6,054 bases of DNA from Euzebyaceae bacterium (GTDB lineage: Bacteria > Actinomycetota > Nitriliruptoria > Euzebyales > Egibacteraceae): contig JACCVM010000039.1 of assembly GCA_013698135.1 (NCBI GenBank), positions 1-6,054 on the forward strand, given 5' to 3'. The position numbers and the translations under genes were made by a program. Numbering within the stretch: the stretch's first letter is position 1; every line of letters begins with the position of its first letter. Below the pieces are notes generated by a model, which was given only the letters and a program-made list of their open reading frames with translations, had not been told where the DNA came from and ran no database searches. Positions 1 through 5,564 of the stretch are shown piece after piece.

Positions 1-68
1 GGCCACACGGTCCAGGAACGAGCGCTACTCAATCGTCGTCGGCCACACAGTGCGGGAACCAGCGCTAC
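1..68. repeat. Two direct copies of a 28-bp motif, 40-bp period
   Basis: Bases 1-28 and 41-68 match at 24 of 28 positions by my alignment; both begin with ggccacac and end with agcgctac, differing at motif positions 9, 12, 14 and 20. The 12 bases between them (29-40) are not repeated after the second copy, so this is either the end of a tandem array running off the left edge or a pair of dispersed elements. The second copy overlaps the methyltransferase stop codon at 65-67. The spacing is too short for a CRISPR array. Function unknown. Confidence 0.6.
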
Positions 69-688
69 GAAATGCCGGGCTGGTCGAGCCATGCCACGCG
101 GGTGATCACGGTGCCGCCCTCACTGACCTCCGCCGACCCGGCGACGTCAAAGCCCCACTGCCGTAGCGGGGCTACGAGCGGCGCGGCTGGCTCGCTCGAG
201 CTGCCGTAACTGCACAGGATGAGCCGGCCGCCGGGGGCGAGCAGCTCTGCCAAGCAGCGCTGGACGAGGTCGCGACGCTCGTGCTCGAGCGCCACCTCCA
301 GCTCGGTGCGCACGAAGTCGTAGCGCCGCGCCGGCCGCCAGGCGGTCACGTCGCCGACGTGGAGGTGGTCGGCCGAGCAATGCAGCCGTTTGCGCGCCAG
401 CTCGGCCAGCGGCGCGGACAGCTCCAAGCCGTGGGGCTCGAGCCGGTGCCCGTCCTCGGCCGCCCACGCAACCACCGACTCCAGCAGCAAGCCGTTGGCG
501 CAGCCGACGTCGAAGAAGCTGCCGTCGCGGTCGATCGCCGACACAATGACCCGGCGGGCGTGCTGCCAGCGCGCGGCGTCGCCGGTGAAGCCGGACCCGC
601 CCCGGCTGTCGGGCGCGGTGAGGTAGGCGTCCTCCAGCAGCGCGAGCGTCCGCGCGTTCCACTCGTCCTGGGTGGGTGTGGTTTCCAT
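65..688 (-). CDS. Class I SAM-dependent methyltransferase
   Basis: The 207-residue product has a Rossmann-type SAM-binding core. Residues 58-71 form motif I (FFDVGCANG, the glycine loop). HGLELS at 86-91 follows, with Glu89 placed to bind the ribose hydroxyls, then HVGDV with Asp113 near the adenine. YDFVRTELE at 123-131 is the motif IV strand, and LAPGGRLIL at 150-158 is the motif VI turn and strand typical of the Methyltransf_11/25 group. About 45 residues of unassigned sequence precede the core; there is no signal peptide or membrane segment, so it should be cytosolic. It transfers a methyl group from SAM, but nothing here identifies the acceptor: no RNA- or DNA-specific catalytic motif such as NPPY is seen. 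The ATG start is preceded by GAGGG only 3 nt away, a short but usable ribosome-binding site. It is transcribed away from the peptidase remnant and does not form an operon with anything in the window. Confidence 0.88.
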   Translation of the reverse strand: METTPTQDEWNARTLALLEDAYLTAPDSRGGSGFTGDAARWQHARRVIVSAIDRDGSFFDVGCANGLLLESVVAWAAEDGHRLEPHGLELSAPLAELARKRLHCSADHLHVGDVTAWRPARRYDFVRTELEVALEHERRDLVQRCLAELLAPGGRLILCSYGSSSEPAAPLVAPLRQWGFDVAGSAEVSEGGTVITRVAWLDQPGIS

Positions 689-730
689 GTGCCCTCGGAT
701 GCTGCTCCCGCGCAGAAGGTGCTCGCGCCC

Positions 731-763
731 GTGTCACACCGGTGCGCCATCATGGCAGCATGC
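731..763. promoter_or_regulatory. Cluster of short palindromes in a divergent intergenic region
   Basis: Four perfect small palindromes are packed in 33 bases: GTGTCACAC (731-739), CACCGGTG (737-744), GCCATCATGGC (746-756) and GCATGC (758-763). They lie between the minus-strand methyltransferase start at 688 and the plus-strand remnant that opens at ATG 760. The central palindrome contains CATCAT on the plus strand and CATGAT on the minus strand, each a loose match to the actinobacterial TAnnnT minus-10 pattern. It could therefore hold divergent minus-10 elements or an operator. No convincing minus-35 is visible. Function is inference. Confidence 0.3.
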
Positions 764-1040
764 ACCTTGATCTCGTGCGTGAGCTGAAGCAGGACCTGAT
801 CCGGCCGCAGGGCCCCGGCGGAGAGGTATCAGTCCAGGACTCGTCGCCATCCACAGCGCAGCTCGCGGCGAAATCGACGTCCGCTACATCGGTCGCGTGA
901 CCAAGCTGGGCGCAGGCTCAGCGCAGCAGCAAACGGCAACGACCCGTGCTGATCGGCTCCTCGGTCGGCCACCACGCGGCCACCGCGGGGACGGTGGTGC
1001 CTTCCGCCCGTCGCCGAAGGGCACTACACCGCGGCGTCCC
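760..1040 (+). pseudogene. Decayed trypsin-like peptidase gene, frameshifted and truncated
   Basis: No single frame explains this stretch, but coherent pieces appear in sequence across two frames. From ATG 760 one frame gives MHLDLVRELKQDLI. The frame shifted by two then gives HSAARGEIDVRYIGRVTK (852-905). The first frame, having hit a TGA at 898-900, resumes with QRPVLIGSSVGHHAATAGT (937-993). GAFRPSPKG in the second frame (from about 999) may be the next piece. From memory, this order resembles large actinobacterial proteins annotated as trypsin-like or S1-family peptidases: an N-terminal helix, then GEVDVRYVGR, then RPLxIGxSVGHxxxTAGTLGAFVR, leading into a SNNHV segment with the catalytic His. 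Everything after the TAGT segment, including all catalytic residues, is missing; the PBP gene begins instead. The middle of the N-terminal domain also looks deleted. I infer an inactive relic. Family assignment is moderate; chance coding-like sequence is the alternative. Confidence 0.5.
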
Positions 1041-1048
1041 GCCTGCCG

Positions 1049-3250
1049 ATGCATTCATTCGTGCGTCGGTGGCTACCGGTCTTGGTTGCGTGCGCCCTGT
1101 CGACGGCAGGGTGCTCCCAGCTTGTGCAGGTCGAGGCCGTTGCGTTGCGGGCCAAGCCGGCGCCCAACGCCGAGCAGACCCTGGTGTACGCCGCGGACGG
1201 GTCGGTCATCGCGACGCTGCGCGTGCAGAACCGCGTCACCATCGACCGTGATGACGTTCCGCAGGTCCTCGTCGACGCGGTGCTGGGCGCCGAGGACCGC
1301 CGCTTCTACCGCCATGACGGCATCGACGTACGGGCCATCGCCCGTGCCGCGCTCGCCAACCAACGGGCCGGCACTGTGGTGCAGGGCGGATCGACGATCA
1401 CCCAGCAGTTGGTCAAGAACCGCTACTTCCGCGACGCACCCCAGACGCTGCGGCGCAAGAGCGCCGAAATGCGGCTCGCCTTGCGTGTCGAGCTTGAACG
1501 CAGCAAGGACGAGATCCTCACCGACTACCTGAACACCATTTACCTGGGCGAAGGCGCCTACGGCGTGCAGGCCGCGGCGCGCCACTACTTCGGCATCGAC
1601 GCCGCCCGCCTGCGATTGCCGCAGGCGGCGCTGCTGGCCGGGCTGATCCGTTCCCCAGAGACCAACTCCCCCTCACGACACCCCGTCGCAGCACGCGCGG
1701 CCAGGCGTCGCGCCCTCGCCGGCATGGTGGCCACCGGCGCGATCGGACCTCGTAGGGCGCGGTGGGCCGCTGGCCAGCCCCTCGGGGTCCGGGCCAGGGC
1801 GGCTTCTCCCACCACCCGGTACCCGTACTTCGTCGAGTACGTCAAGCGCGTGCTGCTGGCCAACCCCGCGCTGGGACCCGACGAGGCCAGCCGCGTGAGC
1901 GCCCTGTACCGCGGCGGCCTGCGCATCCACACGAGCATCGATCCGAACCTGCAGGCCAAAGCCGAGGCGGCGGCCAGCGCGCATCTTCCCGACAACAGCG
2001 ACCCTGAGGTCGCCATCGCCGTCATCCGGCCCCGCAGCGGCCGCGTGGTGGCGGCGGTGGGCGGACGGGACTTCCGCCGGCTGCAGTTCGACCTGGCGAC
2101 CCAGGCGCACCGCCAGCCCGGCAGCGCCTTCAAGACCTTCGCCCTAGTGGCGGCCCTGCGCAGCGGCATGCGCTTGGACGATCTGGTGGACAGCGGCTCG
2201 GCAACGCTGCTGGGCAGCGACGGCGACGACCCGTGGCCAGTCAGCAGCTCAACCGTGGGACAGCTGTCGCTGGACCGGGCGCTGGCGCTGTCATCCAACG
2301 GCGCCTTCGCCCGGCTGGCCGTGGAGCTCGGGGGTCCTCGCATCGCCGAGCAGGCGCAGGCGATGGGCGTGACCTCCGACACCGGCAGCAACGATGCGAT
2401 CGTGCTCGGCGGGTTGCGCCACGGCGTGACACCACTGGAGATGGCGTCGGCCTACGCCACGCTGGCCAACACCGGCATCCACGTTCCGCCCATGCCGATC
2501 GTCAAGATCACCGACGCCGAGGGCAGCCTGCTGTGGCACCCGACGCCCGACCCGCGCGTGGCCGTGGACCCCGAGAACAGCTATCTCAGCACGCAGGCGC
2601 TTCAGGAGGTGGTCGAGTCTGGCACCGGCCAGGCGGCCCGACTTCCACGTCCAGCGGCGGGCAAGACCGGCACCACCCAGAACTATCGCGACGCGTGGTT
2701 CGTTGGCTTCACACCGCAGCTGGCTGCGTCGGTCTGGGTCGGCCACACGCGCCCGCGCCCGATGTACGACGTGCATGGCGTCTCGCGCGTGGAGGGCGGG
2801 ACCTTCCCGGCGCGCATCTGGCAATCCTTCATGACCGCGGCTCTGGCGGGCAAGCCCGTACGGCCCTTCCCGTACCCGTCGAGGTTGGCGGTCACGGTGC
2901 GCGTAGATCCGGCCAGTGGCTTGCTGGCCGCCCCGTGGTGCGCTCCCGGTGTGGTCCACACGGCCCTGCCCAAGCAGCTTCCCACCAGTTCCTGCCCGCA
3001 ACCGCCGCCGCCGCCGACGCCGGCACCGGTCGCTGCGGCCACTCCGGCGCCGAGCCGCACGCCGACATCACCAGCGCCGTCCGAGGCAGCATCGGAGCCG
3101 GTACGCAAGGCGCCGGTCGACCGGCCGTCGCCGTCTCCGTCGCCGTCAGCGGCTCCCGAGGCCAGCGAGCCACCAACTCGACCCAGACCGCAGCCGTCAC
3201 CCTCTCCGTCGCCGTCGCCGTCGCCGTCGCCGAAGAAGCGCAGGGGCTGA
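1049..3250 (+). CDS. Class A penicillin-binding protein (glycosyltransferase/transpeptidase)
   Basis: A bifunctional peptidoglycan synthase of 733 residues that polymerises lipid II and crosslinks stem peptides outside the membrane. The N-terminal hydrophobic segment (residues 8-21) ends at Cys22 in LSTAGC. The GT51 domain spans about 45-235: catalytic Glu82 in EDRRFYRHDG, GGSTITQQ (113-120), RRKSAE with Lys137 and Glu140, and the second-acid region around KDEILTDYLNTIYLGEGAYG (154-172). The transpeptidase domain covers about 320-600, with nucleophile Ser359 and Lys362 in SxxK, SSN at 415-417 and KTGT at 539-542. All key residues are present, so it should be active. A region with Cys631 and Cys649 and a Pro/Ser-rich tail (650-733) follow, ending in KKRRG. 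The ATG has no good Shine-Dalgarno; the in-frame GTG at 1061 is an alternative, though it would shorten the basic n-region. Upstream lies only the peptidase remnant, so it probably has its own promoter, which I could not locate. The lipid kinase starts 27 bp downstream. Confidence 0.95.
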   Translation: MHSFVRRWLPVLVACALSTAGCSQLVQVEAVALRAKPAPNAEQTLVYAADGSVIATLRVQNRVTIDRDDVPQVLVDAVLGAEDRRFYRHDGIDVRAIARAALANQRAGTVVQGGSTITQQLVKNRYFRDAPQTLRRKSAEMRLALRVELERSKDEILTDYLNTIYLGEGAYGVQAAARHYFGIDAARLRLPQAALLAGLIRSPETNSPSRHPVAARAARRRALAGMVATGAIGPRRARWAAGQPLGVRARAASPTTRYPYFVEYVKRVLLANPALGPDEASRVSALYRGGLRIHTSIDPNLQAKAEAAASAHLPDNSDPEVAIAVIRPRSGRVVAAVGGRDFRRLQFDLATQAHRQPGSAFKTFALVAALRSGMRLDDLVDSGSATLLGSDGDDPWPVSSSTVGQLSLDRALALSSNGAFARLAVELGGPRIAEQAQAMGVTSDTGSNDAIVLGGLRHGVTPLEMASAYATLANTGIHVPPMPIVKITDAEGSLLWHPTPDPRVAVDPENSYLSTQALQEVVESGTGQAARLPRPAAGKTGTTQNYRDAWFVGFTPQLAASVWVGHTRPRPMYDVHGVSRVEGGTFPARIWQSFMTAALAGKPVRPFPYPSRLAVTVRVDPASGLLAAPWCAPGVVHTALPKQLPTSSCPQPPPPPTPAPVAAATPAPSRTPTSPAPSEAASEPVRKAPVDRPSPSPSPSAAPEASEPPTRPRPQPSPSPSPSPSPSPKKRRG
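3125..3232 (+). repeat. Hexanucleotide repeats encoding Ser-Pro tracts in the PBP tail
   Basis: Two runs of alternating Ser and Pro codons, at 3125-3148 (PSPSPSPS) and 3194-3232 (PSPSPSPSPSPSP), lie in the last 45 codons of the PBP. Within the second, 3206-3232 is an uninterrupted run of four and a half ccgtcg units. Gain or loss of units keeps the frame, so tail length could vary between strains by replication slippage without disrupting the enzyme. Confidence 0.8.
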
Positions 3251-3260
3251 AGCAGACCGC

Positions 3261-3277
3261 TGCTAGCGTGCTCCCCC
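3261..3277 (+). promoter_or_regulatory. Extended minus-10 and leaderless start for the lipid kinase
   Basis: TGC followed directly by TAGCGT (3261-3269) matches the extended minus-10 pattern TGn-TAnnnT, and only 8 bases separate it from the ATG at 3278. The bases just before the ATG are ctccccc, with no purine-rich ribosome-binding site. Transcription would begin at or next to the A of the ATG, giving a leaderless mRNA, which is common in actinobacteria. No clear minus-35 is seen, as is tolerated with an extended minus-10. This suggests the kinase is not wholly dependent on read-through from the PBP gene. Confidence 0.5.
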
Positions 3278-4198
3278 ATGCGCGCCCTGCTGTTGCACAA
3301 TCCGAACGCCACCTCGACCAACCCCGCGGTGACCGACGTCATCGCCCGCGCGCTGTCCGCCGAGCTGAAGCTCGACGTCGAAGCCACGAAGCGACGGGAC
3401 CACGCGAGCTTCCTGGCTGCTGGAGCGGTGGACGCCGGCTATGAGGTGGTCGTGGCACTCGGCGGGGACGGCACCGTCAACGAGGTGCTGCAGGGCCTGG
3501 CTGGTACCGATGTGCGGCTGGGAATCCTGCCAGGAGGCTCGACCAACGTCTGGGCGCGCAGCCTCGGGTTGCCCAACGCTGCGGTCGAGGCAACGTCGCT
3601 GCTCCTGAGCAAATTGCGCAGCCGCGAGGATCGCCAGGTCAACCTCGGCTCCGCGAACGGGCGGTACTTCGGTTTCACCGCTGGCTTCGGCTACGACGCC
3701 GAGGCCGTCCGCTACGTCGAACGGCGCTACCGGCTCAAGCGGGCGGTGCGGCAAGCGTCGTTCCTGTGGAGTGGGGCGCTGGCCTATCGCGGCGGCGCCG
3801 GAGGGCGTCATTCCTGGCCGAAGACCGACATCACGCTGTCGGTGGAGCGCGAGGAGCCGGTGCGCGGGCTCAAGTCGGTGGTGTGCTGCAACACCAACCC
3901 CTTCACCTACCTGGGGAACTGGCCGGCCCAGATGTGCCCCGACGCCGACCTCGACAAGGCGCTGGACGTCACGGCGCTGACTCGGATCAGCTTCCTGGGG
4001 TTGGTGCGCATCGCCCGCACGGCGCTGACCTCCGCGGGTGTCGGTCGGCTGCGCAGCGTGCGGCTGTGGCATGACCAGCCGGCGTACGACCTGGACAGCG
4101 CAACGCCGCTGGCCCTGCAGGTGGACGGTGACTATATCGGCGAGACGACGCGGGTCGAGTTGCGCAGCGCTCCCGCGGCCCTGCACATCGTCGCCTGA
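3278..4198 (+). CDS. Diacylglycerol kinase family lipid kinase
   Basis: The 306-residue product belongs to the DagK/YegS/LCB5 lipid kinase family, which phosphorylates diacylglycerol or related lipid alcohols with ATP. HNPNA at 7-11 is the first strand-loop. LGGDGTVNEVL (61-71) is the family's nucleotide-binding GGDGT signature. LPGGSTNVWAR (84-94) corresponds to the conserved PxGTxNxxAR motif, with Ser in place of the first Thr-side residue. GFGYDAE at 136-142 opens the beta-sandwich domain, and LQVDGDYIG at 280-288 is the conserved C-terminal QxDGE-like motif, here with Asp for the usual Glu. Length is normal for the family (about 290-330). There is no transmembrane segment, so it probably acts at the inner membrane face. 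The start is supported by a near-adjacent minus-10 rather than an SD sequence. The true lipid substrate cannot be told from sequence; phosphatidic acid production for phospholipid recycling is the default inference. It converges on the phosphodiesterase gene. Confidence 0.92.
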   Translation: MRALLLHNPNATSTNPAVTDVIARALSAELKLDVEATKRRDHASFLAAGAVDAGYEVVVALGGDGTVNEVLQGLAGTDVRLGILPGGSTNVWARSLGLPNAAVEATSLLLSKLRSREDRQVNLGSANGRYFGFTAGFGYDAEAVRYVERRYRLKRAVRQASFLWSGALAYRGGAGGRHSWPKTDITLSVEREEPVRGLKSVVCCNTNPFTYLGNWPAQMCPDADLDKALDVTALTRISFLGLVRIARTALTSAGVGRLRSVRLWHDQPAYDLDSATPLALQVDGDYIGETTRVELRSAPAALHIVA

Positions 4199-4216
4199 CG
4201 CGGCACCCCCGGTCCT

Positions 4217-4257
4217 GGCCGCCGGCTCAGCCCGGCCTCGCCGCTGTGGCTCAGCCC
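4217..4257. terminator. Possible bidirectional terminator with a direct repeat
   Basis: Between the convergent lipid kinase and phosphodiesterase genes, gccgg (4221-4225) and ccggc (4232-4236) form a 5-bp stem with a 6-nt loop; ggccg (4217-4221) with cggcc (4233-4237) is an alternative pairing. The 10-mer ggctcagccc occurs twice, at 4224-4233 and 4248-4257, the second copy covering the phosphodiesterase stop codon. There is no T-tract, so termination is only inferred from position and structure. Confidence 0.3.
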
Positions 4258-4988
4258 AGCCGCGCCCGCAGCGCAGCGGGATCATCGGTAAGCAGCCCGT
4301 CCACGCCCAACGCGGCCAGCGACGCCGCTTGGGTGGGCTCGTTGACGGTCCATACCATCAGGCCGAGCCCGTCGTCGTGCAGCGCGGCTATGGTCGCCGC
4401 GTCCAGGCCCGGACTACCGCAGTGAGAGGCGATGACCTGGGCGCCGTACTCCGCCGCGATCTCGGTCGCCGCCGCGAGTCCAAGGCTGTCGAAGTGCACC
4501 AGGCCCGTGGCGGTCTCCGGCAGGGCCTCGCGCAGGGCGGCGACCGTCAGCGGACTGAAGGCGCTGGTCAGCAGCTGCCGCCCGGCCATCAGCTTGCGCA
4601 CGGCCTCAGCGACGAGCCCCGCGACCGCCTCGCCCTCGTCGAAGTCCGGCTCCCCCGGCAGGTTCTTGACCTCCAGGATTACCCCCAACTTGACCGGCAT
4701 GGTTGTCAGCACCTCATGCAGGGTGTGGATTCCGGCCGCGGCCAGTTGCCGGGCGGTGCGCGCGACGATGTCGACGCCACCGAAGCTTGGATCGTGGTGG
4801 ACGACGGCGACGCCGTCGGCACTACGGCGCACGTCCAACTCCACCCAGTCGGCGCCCGCCGCAGCCGCGGCGGCGAAGGCCGCGGGAGTGTTCTCGACTG
4901 GTTGCGGCTGGCGCAACCCCCGGTGGCCCACCACCAGTGGCCGACCGGGTGGCCTGCACAGCGGCATCGGGGGGTGCACCAGCGGCAT
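4251..4988 (-). CDS. Glycerophosphodiester phosphodiesterase
   Basis: This GDPD-family TIM-barrel enzyme hydrolyses glycerophosphodiesters, released by phospholipid deacylation, to glycerol 3-phosphate and an alcohol. Numbered from ATG 4988 (245 residues): HRG at 22-24 with the family's catalytic His; ENT at 32-34; ELD at 50-52, whose Glu and Asp are expected metal ligands; HHD at 64-66 containing the second catalytic His; LEVK at 105-108; WTVN at 213-216; and GVDGLLTDDP at 228-237 closing the barrel. All signature residues are present and length is typical. There is no signal peptide, so it is probably cytosolic. The start is uncertain. The longest frame opens at a TTG at 5012, ATGs lie at 4988 and 4967, and a GTG at 4979 sits 7 nt after a TAGGAT minus-10-like hexamer, which would make a leaderless message. 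It converges on the lipid kinase and diverges from whiB1. Its product, glycerol 3-phosphate, fits membrane-lipid recycling beside the kinase. Confidence 0.92.
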   Translation of the reverse strand: MPLVHPPMPLCRPPGRPLVVGHRGLRQPQPVENTPAAFAAAAAAGADWVELDVRRSADGVAVVHHDPSFGGVDIVARTARQLAAAGIHTLHEVLTTMPVKLGVILEVKNLPGEPDFDEGEAVAGLVAEAVRKLMAGRQLLTSAFSPLTVAALREALPETATGLVHFDSLGLAAATEIAAEYGAQVIASHCGSPGLDAATIAALHDDGLGLMVWTVNEPTQAASLAALGVDGLLTDDPAALRARLG

Positions 4989-4992
4989 CCTA
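4987..4992 (-). promoter_or_regulatory. Candidate minus-10 for the phosphodiesterase gene
   Basis: On the minus strand these bases read TAGGAT, matching TAnnnT. Seven bases separate it from an in-frame GTG at 4979, a spacing that would put the transcription start on that GTG. If real, the ATG at 4988, which overlaps the hexamer, cannot be the start. TTGGAC lies 14 bp further upstream, a short spacing for a minus-35. Neither candidate start has a ribosome-binding site. Confidence 0.35.
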
Positions 4993-5044
4993 GGGGTTGG
5001 CCAGCTGTCCAAGGACGCCCGGCAAAGTTTGTACGCCGCACCCC

Positions 5045-5073
5045 TAGACGCTGCTGCTGCTCGCCGTTACAGT
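5045..5073 (+). promoter_or_regulatory. Candidate promoter towards whiB1
   Basis: TAGACG at 5045-5050 matches four of six bases of TTGACA, and TACAGT at 5068-5073 matches the TAnnnT minus-10; the spacer is exactly 17 bp. It would start transcription near 5080 and leave an untranslated leader of about 190 nt before whiB1. A second loose minus-10, TATGTT (5095-5100), lacks a matching minus-35. The true start has not been established, and promoters nearer to whiB1 may exist. Confidence 0.4.
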
Positions 5074-5107
5074 CGTGAGCGAGAAGGTGCAGATTATGTT
5101 GTCGCGG

Positions 5108-5127
5108 CTTGTGAGCGGTTTCACAAG
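5108..5127. promoter_or_regulatory. CRP-type operator upstream of whiB1
   Basis: The 20-base sequence cttgtgagcggtttcacaag is a perfect inverted repeat with 7-bp arms and a 6-bp centre. Its core TGTGA-N6-TCACA is exactly the consensus of CRP/FNR-superfamily regulators, including actinobacterial CRP and GlxR. It lies 141 bp before the whiB1 ATG. In M. tuberculosis the cAMP-responsive CRP (Rv3676) is known to bind the whiB1 promoter, so the same control is the natural inference. Relative to the candidate promoter at 5045-5073 it would lie downstream of the start and block transcription; relative to an unseen promoter nearer whiB1 it would be placed for activation. Confidence 0.65.
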
Positions 5128-5268
5128 TGCGCCAGCGCGGTAGCTGCCGGGGCGGCCCGGTATCGCCGTTGCTACCCCACCCGGAGGCGCACCGCGACCG
5201 TGTCAACGCTCGCGTCGTCCCCCGGCGACGGCGGCCAGAACAATCACAGACAGAAAGCGAGCATCCTC

Positions 5269-5520
5269 ATGGATTGGCGCTCCAGAGCAGCCTGCCTGGA
5301 CGAAGACCCCGAGCTGTTCTTCCCGATCGGCACCACCGGCCCGGCCTTGGAACAGGTCGAGGCGGCCAAGCAGGTGTGCCGTGGCTGCGAGGTCATCGAC
5401 CATTGCCTCGAATGGGCGCTGGAGACCAACCAGGATGCCGGGGTATGGGGTGGCCTGTCCGAAGATGAGCGCCGTACGCTGCGTCGCAGCCGCCAGCGGC
5501 GGCGCCGGATGGCCAGCTAG
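5269..5520 (+). CDS. whiB1: WhiB1-type iron-sulfur transcription factor
   Basis: An 83-residue Wbl protein. Cys9, Cys37, Cys40 and Cys46 form the C-Xn-C-XX-C-X5-C pattern that binds a [4Fe-4S] cluster. GVWGG (58-62) is the signature turn, and the tail LRRSRQRRRR (71-80) is the basic DNA-binding end. The opening MDWRSRAAC, the DEDPELFFP segment and GVWGGLSEDERR are very close to M. tuberculosis WhiB1 (84 residues). In that species WhiB1 is essential, binds the primary sigma factor through its cluster and reacts with nitric oxide; the same role is inferred here. The ATG at 5269 fits family length and has GCGAG 7 nt upstream. An in-frame GTG at 5200, 13 nt after GGAGG, would add 23 residues without family support. 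The frame is open much further upstream only because it runs antisense through the phosphodiesterase gene. A CRP-type site precedes it and pdtaS converges on it. Confidence 0.95.
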   Translation: MDWRSRAACLDEDPELFFPIGTTGPALEQVEAAKQVCRGCEVIDHCLEWALETNQDAGVWGGLSEDERRTLRRSRQRRRRMAS

Positions 5521-5535
5521 CGCTCAAGTAGCGAA

Positions 5536-5564
5536 GCGGTAGCGCACCTGGCTATTCCTACCGC
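5536..5564. terminator. Stem-loop between convergent whiB1 and pdtaS
   Basis: gcggtag (5536-5542) and ctaccgc (5558-5564) are exact reverse complements, giving a 7-bp stem with a 15-nt loop. It begins 16 bp after the whiB1 stop and its right arm includes the pdtaS stop codon (5558-5560). Without a T-tract on either strand it is at best a weak bidirectional terminator. Confidence 0.35.

Noticed and set aside
1..68. CRISPR array.
   Set aside because: Only two imperfect copies with a 12-bp gap; real spacers are about 25-45 bp and the repeats nearly identical.
281..787. A 168-codon plus-strand frame opposite the methyltransferase.
   Set aside because: The minus strand shows an intact SAM-binding core; this frame shows no domain.
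897..1532. A 211-codon plus-strand frame overlapping the PBP N-terminus.
   Set aside because: Only its first bases belong to the proposed peptidase relic; the rest is an Arg/Ser-rich shadow of the glycosyltransferase domain.
2233..3444. A 403-codon plus-strand frame overlapping the PBP and the lipid kinase start.
   Set aside because: It is out of frame with the PBP transpeptidase motifs SSN and KTGT and has no family signature.
3263..4285. A 340-codon minus-strand open frame opposite the lipid kinase.
   Set aside because: No recognisable domain; the plus-strand kinase carries all family motifs. GC-rich third positions create such antisense shadows.
4038..5078. A 346-codon plus-strand open frame opposite the phosphodiesterase.
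   Set aside because: Low-complexity Arg/Gly/Pro-rich translation without motifs, while the minus strand encodes a complete GDPD enzyme.
5128..5268. Riboswitch or attenuator in the whiB1 leader.
   Set aside because: I found no known riboswitch motif, leader peptide with repeated codons, or terminator-antiterminator pair.
4432..5520. A 362-codon plus-strand open frame ending in WhiB1, as if a long N-terminal fusion.
   Set aside because: Its first part is antisense to the phosphodiesterase and the rest crosses the regulatory region; WhiB1 is complete at 83 residues from ATG 5269, matching family length.
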